A DNA stretch of 42,840 nucleotides from Bacteroidales bacterium (GTDB taxonomy: Bacteria > Bacteroidota > Bacteroidia > Bacteroidales > F082), in the NCBI GenBank assembly GCA_017477425.1, contig JAFUVT010000005.1:1-42840 (forward strand). The letters are read 5' to 3'. Within the stretch, counting starts at the first letter, position 1. Each line of letters starts with the position of its first letter. Of this stretch, positions 25,348 to 32,178 are shown one piece after another. The notes beneath the pieces are model-generated. The model saw nothing but the letters and a program-made list of their open reading frames with translations, did no database searches and was not told the origin of the DNA. The position numbers and the translations under genes were made by a program.

Positions 25348-25959
25348 TTATTTCACTTCAAATTGACATACGGTTTCTTTTTCCAAAAACAGCTCAAGGA
25401 CATCGCCCGACTTCACTGGTCCCACCCCTTGCGGCGTGCCCGTAAAAATGCAGTCACCTTCGCATAACGTGACGAATCGCGAGATGTAGGAAACGATTTT
25501 GTCGAAACTGAAGATCATATCGCTACTATGGCCTTGTTGCTTCCATTCGCCGTTGAGTTTCATACCGAAAGCAATGTCGTTCAAATTACTCAAGTTATTG
25601 ATTTCATGAAACTTTCCAACCACCGCCGACCCATCGAAAGCCTTCGCTTTTTCCCAAGGATGGCCTTTGGCCTTGCATTGGCTCTGCAAGTCGCGGGCGG
25701 TAAAGTCGGTGCCGACAGTGATGGCGTCATAATAGTCAGAAGCCTCATTCTCTGCGATATGGCGACCCGTTTTGCAAACGCGCAGCACCAATTCCGTCTC
25801 GTAGTGGATTTCGTTGCTGAAATCGGGATAAACGAAAGCCTCGCCCTCGGGCAGCAAGGCCGTGTCGGGCTTCATGAAAAACATGGGCTCGGTAGGCAAG
25901 TCGTTGTCTAATTCCTTGACGTGAGCCAGATAGTTCCTGCCAATGCAAACGATTTTCAT
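25348..25959 (-). CDS. Fumarylacetoacetate hydrolase-family protein
   Basis: A 203-residue protein of the FAH superfamily, which includes fumarylpyruvate and acylpyruvate hydrolases and oxaloacetate decarboxylases. It begins with the typical KIVCIGRNYLAHVKEL, has the metal-binding Glu residues in EIHYETELVL (about 49-58), VGTDFTARDLQ near 82-92 and FTGTPQGVGPV near the C-terminus. The length fits the small FahA-like group. The exact substrate cannot be read from the sequence. It overlaps the exonuclease gene upstream by ATGA and precedes the protease gene by 17 bp. Confidence 0.88.
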   Translation of the reverse strand: MKIVCIGRNYLAHVKELDNDLPTEPMFFMKPDTALLPEGEAFVYPDFSNEIHYETELVLRVCKTGRHIAENEASDYYDAITVGTDFTARDLQSQCKAKGHPWEKAKAFDGSAVVGKFHEINNLSNLNDIAFGMKLNGEWKQQGHSSDMIFSFDKIVSYISRFVTLCEGDCIFTGTPQGVGPVKSGDVLELFLEKETVCQFEVK

Positions 25960-26783
25960 TTCCTCTTGAAATTAGTTTGCTTTCCGCCCATGCGCAACTT
26001 GATGGCCGTCACCACCTTTTTCGTATAGCGCGGGAAGTCGTTTTTCATGATCCAGTCGTAATAGGGCGGCTCGAAGCGGAACACGTCCTCCACCCGCTTG
26101 CCTTTGTGCTTGCCGAACATGAAGACCTCCTTGCCTTCCTCGTCAAAGATGATTTGGCCCGAAAGGTCGGCATTCTTGTGGTGCGCCGAGAACTCGGCAA
26201 GTTGCGCCATGTCGTTGGTCGGTCCTTGCGAGCGATTGCCTCTTGCATCCTCATATTCGGTATTTTGATAGCGGTCGAGCATGGCGCGAAGCACGTCGTA
26301 AGTCGCTTTGGTGTCGGCCATCGCGCCGTGGGCACCTTCCAACTCAGCGTGGCAGAAATAGCGATAGGCGCCTTTCAGCGTGCGCGGTTCCATCTTCATA
26401 TAGATGTTCATCACATCGATGAAATTGCGGCTTTTGAGGTCGAAGTCATAGTCGACACGAAGGAATTCCTCCACCAGCATCGGCAGGTCGAACTTCAAGA
26501 TGTTGTAGCCCGCCAAGTCGGCATTACCGATGAACAAGGCGATTTCCTTGGCTTTTTCCTTGAACGTCGGTTTGTCGGCTACCATTTCGTCGGTGTAGCC
26601 ATGCACCGAGGTGGATTCCGCCGAAATGGGCATCTCGGGATTGAGCAGCCAAACGCGCTGCTCTTCGTCGCCGTTCACGTTGATTTTCAGCACGCTCATC
26701 TCCACGATGCGGTCATGCGAGGTGTTGAGACCTGTCGTCTCCAGGTCGAAAAAAGCAATGGGTCGTTTCAGATTCAGTTCCAT
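25956..26783 (-). CDS. DnaQ-like 3'-5' exonuclease
   Basis: A 275-residue protein with an N-terminal DEDDh exonuclease domain: FFDLETTG (Asp13 and Glu15), then LAGYNILKFDLPML, and HGAMADTKATYDVL carrying the His and last Asp. The C-terminal part (about 190-275) contains GKHKGKRVEDV, seen in Bacteroidota homologues annotated as 3'-5' exonuclease or epsilon-like subunit. It may act in proofreading or in RNA or DNA end processing. The start at 26783 (MELNLKRPIAFF) lies 20 bp after a -7 box, while the longer frame would cross that promoter. Confidence 0.88.
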   Translation of the reverse strand: MELNLKRPIAFFDLETTGLNTSHDRIVEMSVLKINVNGDEEQRVWLLNPEMPISAESTSVHGYTDEMVADKPTFKEKAKEIALFIGNADLAGYNILKFDLPMLVEEFLRVDYDFDLKSRNFIDVMNIYMKMEPRTLKGAYRYFCHAELEGAHGAMADTKATYDVLRAMLDRYQNTEYEDARGNRSQGPTNDMAQLAEFSAHHKNADLSGQIIFDEEGKEVFMFGKHKGKRVEDVFRFEPPYYDWIMKNDFPRYTKKVVTAIKLRMGGKQTNFKRK

Positions 26784-26803
26784 AAAACAATCGAATTTGA
26801 GTG

Positions 26804-26811
26804 CAAAAATA
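26804..26811 (-). promoter_or_regulatory. Bacteroidota -7 box for the exonuclease-FAH-protease unit
   Basis: The minus strand reads TATTTTTG, fitting TAnnTTTG, and ends 20 bp before the ATG at 26783. It is arranged divergently from the PUR-family gene promoter at 26844. Confidence 0.55.
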
Positions 26812-26843
26812 ATACTTAAAACTCGCAATATTCATTTTTTTCT

Positions 26844-26851
26844 TACTTTTG
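26844..26851 (+). promoter_or_regulatory. Bacteroidota -7 box for the PUR-family gene
   Basis: TACTTTTG fits TAnnTTTG and lies 55 bp upstream of the ATG at 26907. Confidence 0.55.
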
Positions 26852-26906
26852 CCCCACTTTTCAAACACAAAAAGACTTATTAGAAAGCATTAAATTATTG
26901 AAAGAC

Positions 26907-27281
26907 ATGATGGAAGAAAACGAAATGAAAGAGAAGGACGGATTGTTCTCGAAGGCAGTGAAAGCAGGAAAGAGAACCTACTTTTTCGATGTGAAAGCCA
27001 CCAAGAATGATGAGAAGTACATCACCATAACCGAAAGCAAGCGCCGTTTCGACGAAGGTCTGCAGCGCTTCTTCTACGAGAAGCACAAGATTTTCCTCTA
27101 CAAGGAGGACTTCGAGAAGGTGGCCAAAGGCCTGACCGACGCCATCAACTACGTTGAGACCGGTGAGCTCCCCGCCGACTACTACGACGAGCCCGCTCCG
27201 CGCAACTACGACCGCGAGGAAGAGCCCCGCACCGAAATCGACAGCGCCATCGACCGCTGGTTCGACAACTTGGACAAATAA
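26907..27281 (+). CDS. PUR-family DNA/RNA-binding protein (DUF3276)
   Basis: A 124-residue protein with one PUR-alpha-like repeat: LFSKAVKAGKRTYFFDVK near 13-30, then ITITESKRRFDEG and FLYKEDFEKVAKGL, followed by an acidic tail ending IDRWFDNLDK. Bacterial PUR proteins bind single-stranded nucleic acid, and relatives in Borrelia act as regulators. The family is nearly universal in Bacteroidota. The start was set at the first of two adjacent ATG codons (26907, 26910); an upstream in-frame TTG at 26898 is less likely. It is a single-gene unit with its own promoter and a strong terminator. Confidence 0.9.
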   Translation: MMEENEMKEKDGLFSKAVKAGKRTYFFDVKATKNDEKYITITESKRRFDEGLQRFFYEKHKIFLYKEDFEKVAKGLTDAINYVETGELPADYYDEPAPRNYDREEEPRTEIDSAIDRWFDNLDK

Positions 27282-27308
27282 TCCTTTCCCGAACCGATAA
27301 CGAAACAC

Positions 27309-27336
27309 AAGGCTGCGACCAATCGCAGCCTTTTTT
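27309..27336 (+). terminator. Rho-independent terminator of the PUR-family gene
   Basis: A 10-bp stem (AAGGCTGCGA / TCGCAGCCTT) with loop CCAA, ending in six T at 27331-27336. It lies 27 bp after the stop codon. Confidence 0.9.
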
Positions 27337-27419
27337 GTTTCCAGGAAAAACTTTTCAACAAAATCCCCCTTTGTTGATAACTTTCCGAAAACTCCCATAA
27401 TAAAACACGCCAAAAATCG

Positions 27420-27427
27420 TAATTTTG
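27420..27427 (+). promoter_or_regulatory. Bacteroidota -7 box for parA
   Basis: TAATTTTG fits TAnnTTTG and lies 22 bp upstream of the parA ATG. Confidence 0.6.
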
Positions 27428-27449
27428 TAGCGTAAAAACAGACAGCTAT

Positions 27450-28229
27450 ATGGGTAAGATCATTGCTATAGCAAACCAAAAAGGCGGGGTAGGCAAGACC
27501 ACCACCGCCATCAACCTGGCAGCCAGCTTGGCCGTCCTCGAATATAAGACGCTCCTCATCGATGCCGACCCGCAAGCCAACGCGACTTCGGGCGTGGGCA
27601 CCGACCCGCGCACCGTCGAAACCAGCATTTACGAATGCATCATTGACCAACTCGACCCAAAGACCGTCATCACCGAAACGGAGACGCCCAATCTGTTCCT
27701 GCTCCCCGCCCACATCGACCTCGTGGGGGCCGAGATTGAGATGATCAACCTGCCCGAACGCGAGCTGATGATGAAGAAACTCCTCGCCCCTATCAAAGGC
27801 GACTACGACTTCATCATCATCGACTGCTCGCCGTCGCTGGGACTGGTCACCGTCAACTCGCTCACCGCCGCCGATTCGGTCATCATCCCCGTGCAATGCG
27901 AGTATTTCGCCCTCGAGGGTCTCGGCAAACTACTCAACACCATTAAAATAGTGCAAACACGCCTCAACCCCAACCTCGACATCGAAGGCATCCTGCTCAC
28001 CATGTTCGACACACGTCTGCGCCTGTCGAAACAGGTTGTCGAAGAGGTCAAAATGCACTTCCAAGACATGGTATTCGACACCATCATCAACCGCAACACA
28101 CGCTTGGGCGAGGCTCCCAGTTTCGGCAAGACCATTGTCATGTACGATGCCAATAGCATTGGCGCCATCAACTACCTCAACTTGGCCCGCGAAATCCTCG
28201 AAAAGAACAACCTATCCACCAAAGCATAA
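27450..28229 (+). CDS. parA: Chromosome partitioning ATPase ParA (Soj)
   Basis: A 259-residue ParA ATPase with the deviant Walker A loop KGGVGKTT at 11-18, the A' motif [16 protein letters not shown] around 35-50 and Walker [11 protein letters not shown] near 124-133. There is no N-terminal DNA-binding extension, so it is the chromosomal Soj type that moves ParB-parS complexes over the nucleoid. It starts a transcript with parB, the DUF5683 gene, dapB and lepB. No parS site was recognised in the window. Confidence 0.96.
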   Translation: MGKIIAIANQKGGVGKTTTAINLAASLAVLEYKTLLIDADPQANATSGVGTDPRTVETSIYECIIDQLDPKTVITETETPNLFLLPAHIDLVGAEIEMINLPERELMMKKLLAPIKGDYDFIIIDCSPSLGLVTVNSLTAADSVIIPVQCEYFALEGLGKLLNTIKIVQTRLNPNLDIEGILLTMFDTRLRLSKQVVEEVKMHFQDMVFDTIINRNTRLGEAPSFGKTIVMYDANSIGAINYLNLAREILEKNNLSTKA

Positions 28230-28235
28230 CAAGCC

Positions 28236-29126
28236 ATGCCCGACAAGATCAGAAAATCATTGGGTCGCGGACTCGACAACATCCTCGGCAGTCCCGAAAC
28301 CGACATCACCAGTCGCGACATCAGCGGCAACTACGTGGCCGGAGCCATCGCCGAAATCGACATCAACCTCATTGAGACCAACCCCTTCCAGCCAAGAACT
28401 GAATTCGATGAAATCGCTTTGCGCGAGTTGGCCCAATCCATCAAGGAACAAGGTGTGATCCAACCCGTTACGGTAAGAAAACTTGGTTATAACAAATATC
28501 AACTCATCTCCGGTGAGCGTCGTTTGCGTGCATCGAAAATGGCTGGCCTCGACAAAATTCCGGCTTTCATCCGCGTGGCCAACGACGAACAGATGCTCGA
28601 ACTCGCCCTCATCGAGAACATCCACCGCGAAAACCTCAACGCCATTGAGGTGGCCATCTCCTACCAACGCCTCATCGACGAATGCAGCCTCACACAAGAG
28701 GAAGTGAGCGAAAAGGTGGGCAAAAGCCGCAGCGCCGTGGCCAACTTCTTGAGACTCCTGAAATTGCCGCCTGAAGTACAACTCGCCATCCGCGATGGCC
28801 ACATCACGATGGGGCACGCCCGCGCCCTCATCAACATCACCGACAAGGAAGAACAGTTGAAGCTCCTCCAGCAAATCATCATGGACGAGATGAACGTGCG
28901 CCAGACCGAAGAGTTGGCCGACAAAGCCAAGGGCAAAGGCGACAAGGAACGCAAGCAAACCAACTTCATCCCTGAGCACTTCAAGAGCAAGATCAAGACG
29001 CTGTCGCAAACGCTCAACACCAAAGTGAAAGTAAAACGCAACATCAAAGGTCAAGGCTCGGTAGTCATCGACTTCAAGGACGAAGCCGAATTTGACCGCA
29101 TCATGGAACTCTTCAACAACAAATGA
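28236..29126 (+). CDS. parB: Chromosome partitioning protein ParB (Spo0J)
   Basis: A 296-residue ParB. The CTPase domain contains SGERRLRASKMAGL near 91-104 and the ALIENIHRENLN motif near 124-135. A helix-turn-helix follows around 150-185 (TQEEVSEKVGKSRSAVANFL), and the C-terminal dimerisation domain includes LSQTLNTKVKV and DEAEFDRIMELF. ParB loads at parS as a CTP-dependent clamp and works with ParA. It starts 6 bp after parA and overlaps the next gene by ATGA. Confidence 0.96.
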   Translation: MPDKIRKSLGRGLDNILGSPETDITSRDISGNYVAGAIAEIDINLIETNPFQPRTEFDEIALRELAQSIKEQGVIQPVTVRKLGYNKYQLISGERRLRASKMAGLDKIPAFIRVANDEQMLELALIENIHRENLNAIEVAISYQRLIDECSLTQEEVSEKVGKSRSAVANFLRLLKLPPEVQLAIRDGHITMGHARALINITDKEEQLKLLQQIIMDEMNVRQTEELADKAKGKGDKERKQTNFIPEHFKSKIKTLSQTLNTKVKVKRNIKGQGSVVIDFKDEAEFDRIMELFNNK

Positions 29127-29770
29127 TTGCCATGGCGCGCCGTTTTTTGCTTATCATAGGCTTCTTTATGCTGCTCGCATTTCAGAAAACGGAAGCGCAA
29201 AACGTCGTGTTCGATACCATTGGCAATGCCGTGCTTACCGCAGACACCATCGTCAAAGAAGAGAACAAGGCAAAACCCTCGAAAACGAAAAAAACACACA
29301 GCGCGAAGACAGCCACCATCATGTCGGCATGCCTGCCTGGCTTGGGCCAAGTCTACAACGGCAAATGGTGGAAGTTGCCCATCGTCTATGCCGGTTTGGG
29401 CGGACTAGGCTATCTGGCCTACAATAACTATTACGAATATAGCTCCTACCTCCACGCCTACGAATACAAGACAGGGGATTTGCCCGAAGACGTCACCCTA
29501 AACGAACACGAAGCCGATTTGGCCAACAAATACGCCGACAGCCAATTGCAGACCTACAAAGAATCGTATCGCCGTGATTTTGAGTTCTATACCATACTTA
29601 CCGCTGCATGGTACGGTCTCCAAATCCTCGATGCCTGCGTGGATGGACATCTCTATACGTACGACATCAGCGACGACCTCAGCCTCAGCATCGACCCGTA
29701 CCTCAGGCCTATAGAGACACCGATGCCGCAATACGCCCAAGTCGGACTATCGTTCAAACTTAATTTTTGA
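29123..29770 (+). CDS. DUF5683 membrane protein
   Basis: A 215-residue protein with a signal peptide (MARRFLLIIGFFMLLAFQ up to TEAQ at about 26). The conserved block follows: SACLPGLGQVYNGKWWKLP near 69-87, which also marks small TM2-like membrane proteins, and a membrane segment IVYAGLGGLGYLAYN. The gene recurs in Bacteroidota after parB, but its function is unknown. A second ATG at 29132 is an equally good start. It ends 3 bp before dapB. Confidence 0.85.
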   Translation: MIAMARRFLLIIGFFMLLAFQKTEAQNVVFDTIGNAVLTADTIVKEENKAKPSKTKKTHSAKTATIMSACLPGLGQVYNGKWWKLPIVYAGLGGLGYLAYNNYYEYSSYLHAYEYKTGDLPEDVTLNEHEADLANKYADSQLQTYKESYRRDFEFYTILTAAWYGLQILDACVDGHLYTYDISDDLSLSIDPYLRPIETPMPQYAQVGLSFKLNF

Positions 29771-29773
29771 ATC

Positions 29774-30484
29774 ATGAAAATCGCTTTAATCGGATACGGA
29801 AAAATGGGCCACGAGGTGGAACAAGCCGCCCTCGCCCGCCAGCACGAAATCGTCGTCACCATCGACAACCCTCAGGAATGGGAAGAACGCTTTGAGCAAC
29901 TGAAAAAGGCCGACGTCGCCATCGACTTCAGTCAGCCCGACCATGTGGTGAACAACATCCACCGCTGCTTCGACCTGCGCCTCCCGATTGTCGTAGGCAC
30001 AACAGCCTGGCAAGACCATTTCGAGGAAATCAAGACGCGTTGCCTCAACGAAAGCCAAAGTCTTTTCCATGCACCCAACTTCAACATCGGGATGAATATT
30101 ATGTTCCTACTCAACAAGCAGTTGGCACGTTTTGCGGAAAAATATGGCTACCAACTTTCGTTGGCAGAGACCCACCACATTCACAAGCTTGACAAACCCA
30201 GTGGCACCGCCGTGAAACTGGCCAACGACATCCTAAACGTCAACCACGACTACGACCATTGGAGCATCGACAGCCCCTCCGACCACTCCTTATACATAAA
30301 TGTGACTCGCATCGGCGAGGTGAACGGCATCCATAGCGTCGTGGCTGACTCGGAAGCCGACCGCCTCACCCTCACCCACGAGGCATACAACCGCAAAGGC
30401 TTTGCCCTGGGAGCCATCACCGCTGCAGAGTTTTTGGTAGGGAAAACAGGATGCTATTCGATGGAGGATTTGATGGGAGAATGA
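29774..30484 (+). CDS. dapB: 4-Hydroxy-tetrahydrodipicolinate reductase DapB
   Basis: A 236-residue NAD(P)H-dependent reductase of the diaminopimelate/lysine pathway. The dinucleotide loop GYGKMG is at 7-12, GTTAW at 75-79, the APNFNIGMN block at 100-108, and the catalytic ETHHIHKLDKPSGTA block at 132-146 holds the conserved His and Lys. Its product feeds meso-DAP, the residue that the MurE DNPR motif in this window recognises. It lies 3 bp after the DUF5683 gene and 59 bp before lepB. Confidence 0.95.
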   Translation: MKIALIGYGKMGHEVEQAALARQHEIVVTIDNPQEWEERFEQLKKADVAIDFSQPDHVVNNIHRCFDLRLPIVVGTTAWQDHFEEIKTRCLNESQSLFHAPNFNIGMNIMFLLNKQLARFAEKYGYQLSLAETHHIHKLDKPSGTAVKLANDILNVNHDYDHWSIDSPSDHSLYINVTRIGEVNGIHSVVADSEADRLTLTHEAYNRKGFALGAITAAEFLVGKTGCYSMEDLMGE

Positions 30485-30543
30485 TATCGCACCATATACT
30501 ATAATTCCAATTTCCGCGTTAGCAAATAAATTCAACAAAAGAC

Positions 30544-32058
30544 ATGTCATTATTATTATTCATTCTCATCGTTCCGGCGCTGTTCACCATCCCGATCGCG
30601 TTCTGCTGGAAGCAATTCGAGGCCGCCGGACAAAAAGGCTGGCAAAGCCTCATCCCCTATTACAACATCTATATCTTCCTGAAAATCATAGGAAAGCACA
30701 AAAAATTTTGGTGGTGGTTCTTTATCGCCTTCCCCTACATCAACTTCTTCATGCTGCTGTTGATGCTCGTCGAGATGGGTAAATGCTTCGGTCGTTTCAA
30801 GATTTGGGAAGAAGGCATGGCTGCCATCCTGCCATTCATTTTCTTCCCGATTATCGCCAAAGACGACAAATACCAAGACCCAGCCACCACCACGCGCCCC
30901 AAGAAATCGACCGCCCGTGAGTGGTTCGATGCCATCATTTTTGCCGTCGTGGCCGCATTAATAATTAGGACTTATGTCTTCGAAGCCTTCACCATCCCCA
31001 CGTCGAGTATGGAGAAGTCACTCTGCGTTGGCGATTATTTGATTGTCAGCAAGATACACTATGGTCCAAAGCGGCCGAACACGCCTCTTTCGTTCCCCTT
31101 CGTGCACAACACTTTGCCTGGCAGCAAGACCGCGAAATCCTATCTGGAATGGATCAAGTTGCCGTATCACCGCTATCCAGGCGTATCGACGATGAAGCGC
31201 TACGACCCCATCGTGTTCAACTATCCCGCCGGCGACACAGTGTGCGACATCTTCCAGAGCAGCATCAGCTATTACGACCTCGTGCGCGAATACGGCCGCA
31301 AGACCGTTTGGAACGACCACCAGAACTTCGGCAAGGTCATCAGCCATCCCGTCGACAAGCGCGAGAACTATGTGAAGCGCCTCATCGGTATGCCTGGTGA
31401 CAGCCTGAAAATTGTTGATGGCGTGGTGTTTATCAACGGAGAAAAGGCCTTTGAACCCGAAAACATGCAGCACAACTACACCGTGGTGACCACCAGCGGC
31501 GGCATCAACAAGCAGACTTTGGACAAATACAACATCACCGAAGGCTACCGCACCAATGACCCTAACACCGTGATTCTCAACATCAGCGCGAAGGTGGCCG
31601 ACGAATTGATCAAACTGCCGTTCATCACCTCCGTGATGCGCAACATCCAAGCCCCAGGACAAGGCACTTCCACCAGCCTCTTCCCCAACCGCCCGGACCT
31701 CTATCCTTGGAATGTGGACAACTTCGGCCCGATTTACATCCCGCAGAAAGGCGTGACTGTTCCGCTGAACGTCAGCACATTGCCGCTCTACGAACGCATC
31801 ATCCACGCCTACGAGTTGCACGACCTGAAAGTGGTGGGCAACCAAATCTACATCGACGGCCAACCCGCCGACTCGTACACCTTCGAGATGGACTATTACT
31901 GGATGATGGGCGACAACCGCCACAACTCCGCCGACTCGCGCTATTGGGGCTTCGTCCCTGAGAACCACATCGTTGGCAAGCCCGTGCTCGTTTGGCTTTC
32001 TTTAGACAAGGAAAACGGCGGCATCCGCTGGAAACGGATGTTCAGGATTCCTAAATAA
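30544..32058 (+). CDS. lepB: Signal peptidase I with an N-terminal membrane domain
   Basis: A 504-residue type I signal peptidase. Residues 1-105 form an extra membrane domain with about three segments (DUF5684-like, including GWQSLIPYYNIYIFLKI). The peptidase part begins near 125 with its own membrane segment. PTSSM at 152-156 holds nucleophile Ser155, VKRLIGMPGD at 277-286 holds Lys278, and the C-terminal MMGDNRHNSADSRYWG is box E. About 150 residues between boxes D and E make it much longer than the minimal enzyme. It cleaves signal peptides of exported proteins such as LolA here. A terminator follows. Confidence 0.95.
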   Translation: MSLLLFILIVPALFTIPIAFCWKQFEAAGQKGWQSLIPYYNIYIFLKIIGKHKKFWWWFFIAFPYINFFMLLLMLVEMGKCFGRFKIWEEGMAAILPFIFFPIIAKDDKYQDPATTTRPKKSTAREWFDAIIFAVVAALIIRTYVFEAFTIPTSSMEKSLCVGDYLIVSKIHYGPKRPNTPLSFPFVHNTLPGSKTAKSYLEWIKLPYHRYPGVSTMKRYDPIVFNYPAGDTVCDIFQSSISYYDLVREYGRKTVWNDHQNFGKVISHPVDKRENYVKRLIGMPGDSLKIVDGVVFINGEKAFEPENMQHNYTVVTTSGGINKQTLDKYNITEGYRTNDPNTVILNISAKVADELIKLPFITSVMRNIQAPGQGTSTSLFPNRPDLYPWNVDNFGPIYIPQKGVTVPLNVSTLPLYERIIHAYELHDLKVVGNQIYIDGQPADSYTFEMDYYWMMGDNRHNSADSRYWGFVPENHIVGKPVLVWLSLDKENGGIRWKRMFRIPK

Positions 32059-32082
32059 GGTTTTCCCAATTTATCAAAAAGG

Positions 32083-32123
32083 CAAAACAATCTTACAAAA
32101 ACTGTAAGATTGTTTTGTTTTTT
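32083..32123 (+). terminator. Rho-independent terminator of the parA-lepB unit
   Basis: A perfect 15-bp stem (CAAAACAATCTTACA and its complement at 32103-32117) with a 5-base loop, followed by six T. It separates lepB from the ftsK promoter. Confidence 0.92.
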
Positions 32124-32148
32124 GTATGCCAAAACCAACAATTTTGAC

Positions 32149-32156
32149 TACCTTTG
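32149..32156 (+). promoter_or_regulatory. Bacteroidota -7 box for ftsK
   Basis: TACCTTTG fits TAnnTTTG. It lies 22 bp upstream of the ftsK ATG at 32179 and just after the lepB terminator. Confidence 0.65.
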
Positions 32157-32178
32157 CACTTCCAAACGAAGAAAGAAA

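Noticed and set aside
27337..27419. A possible parS or DnaA-box region before parA
   Set aside because: No 16-bp palindrome of the parS type was found, and only loose TTGATAAC-like sequence is present.
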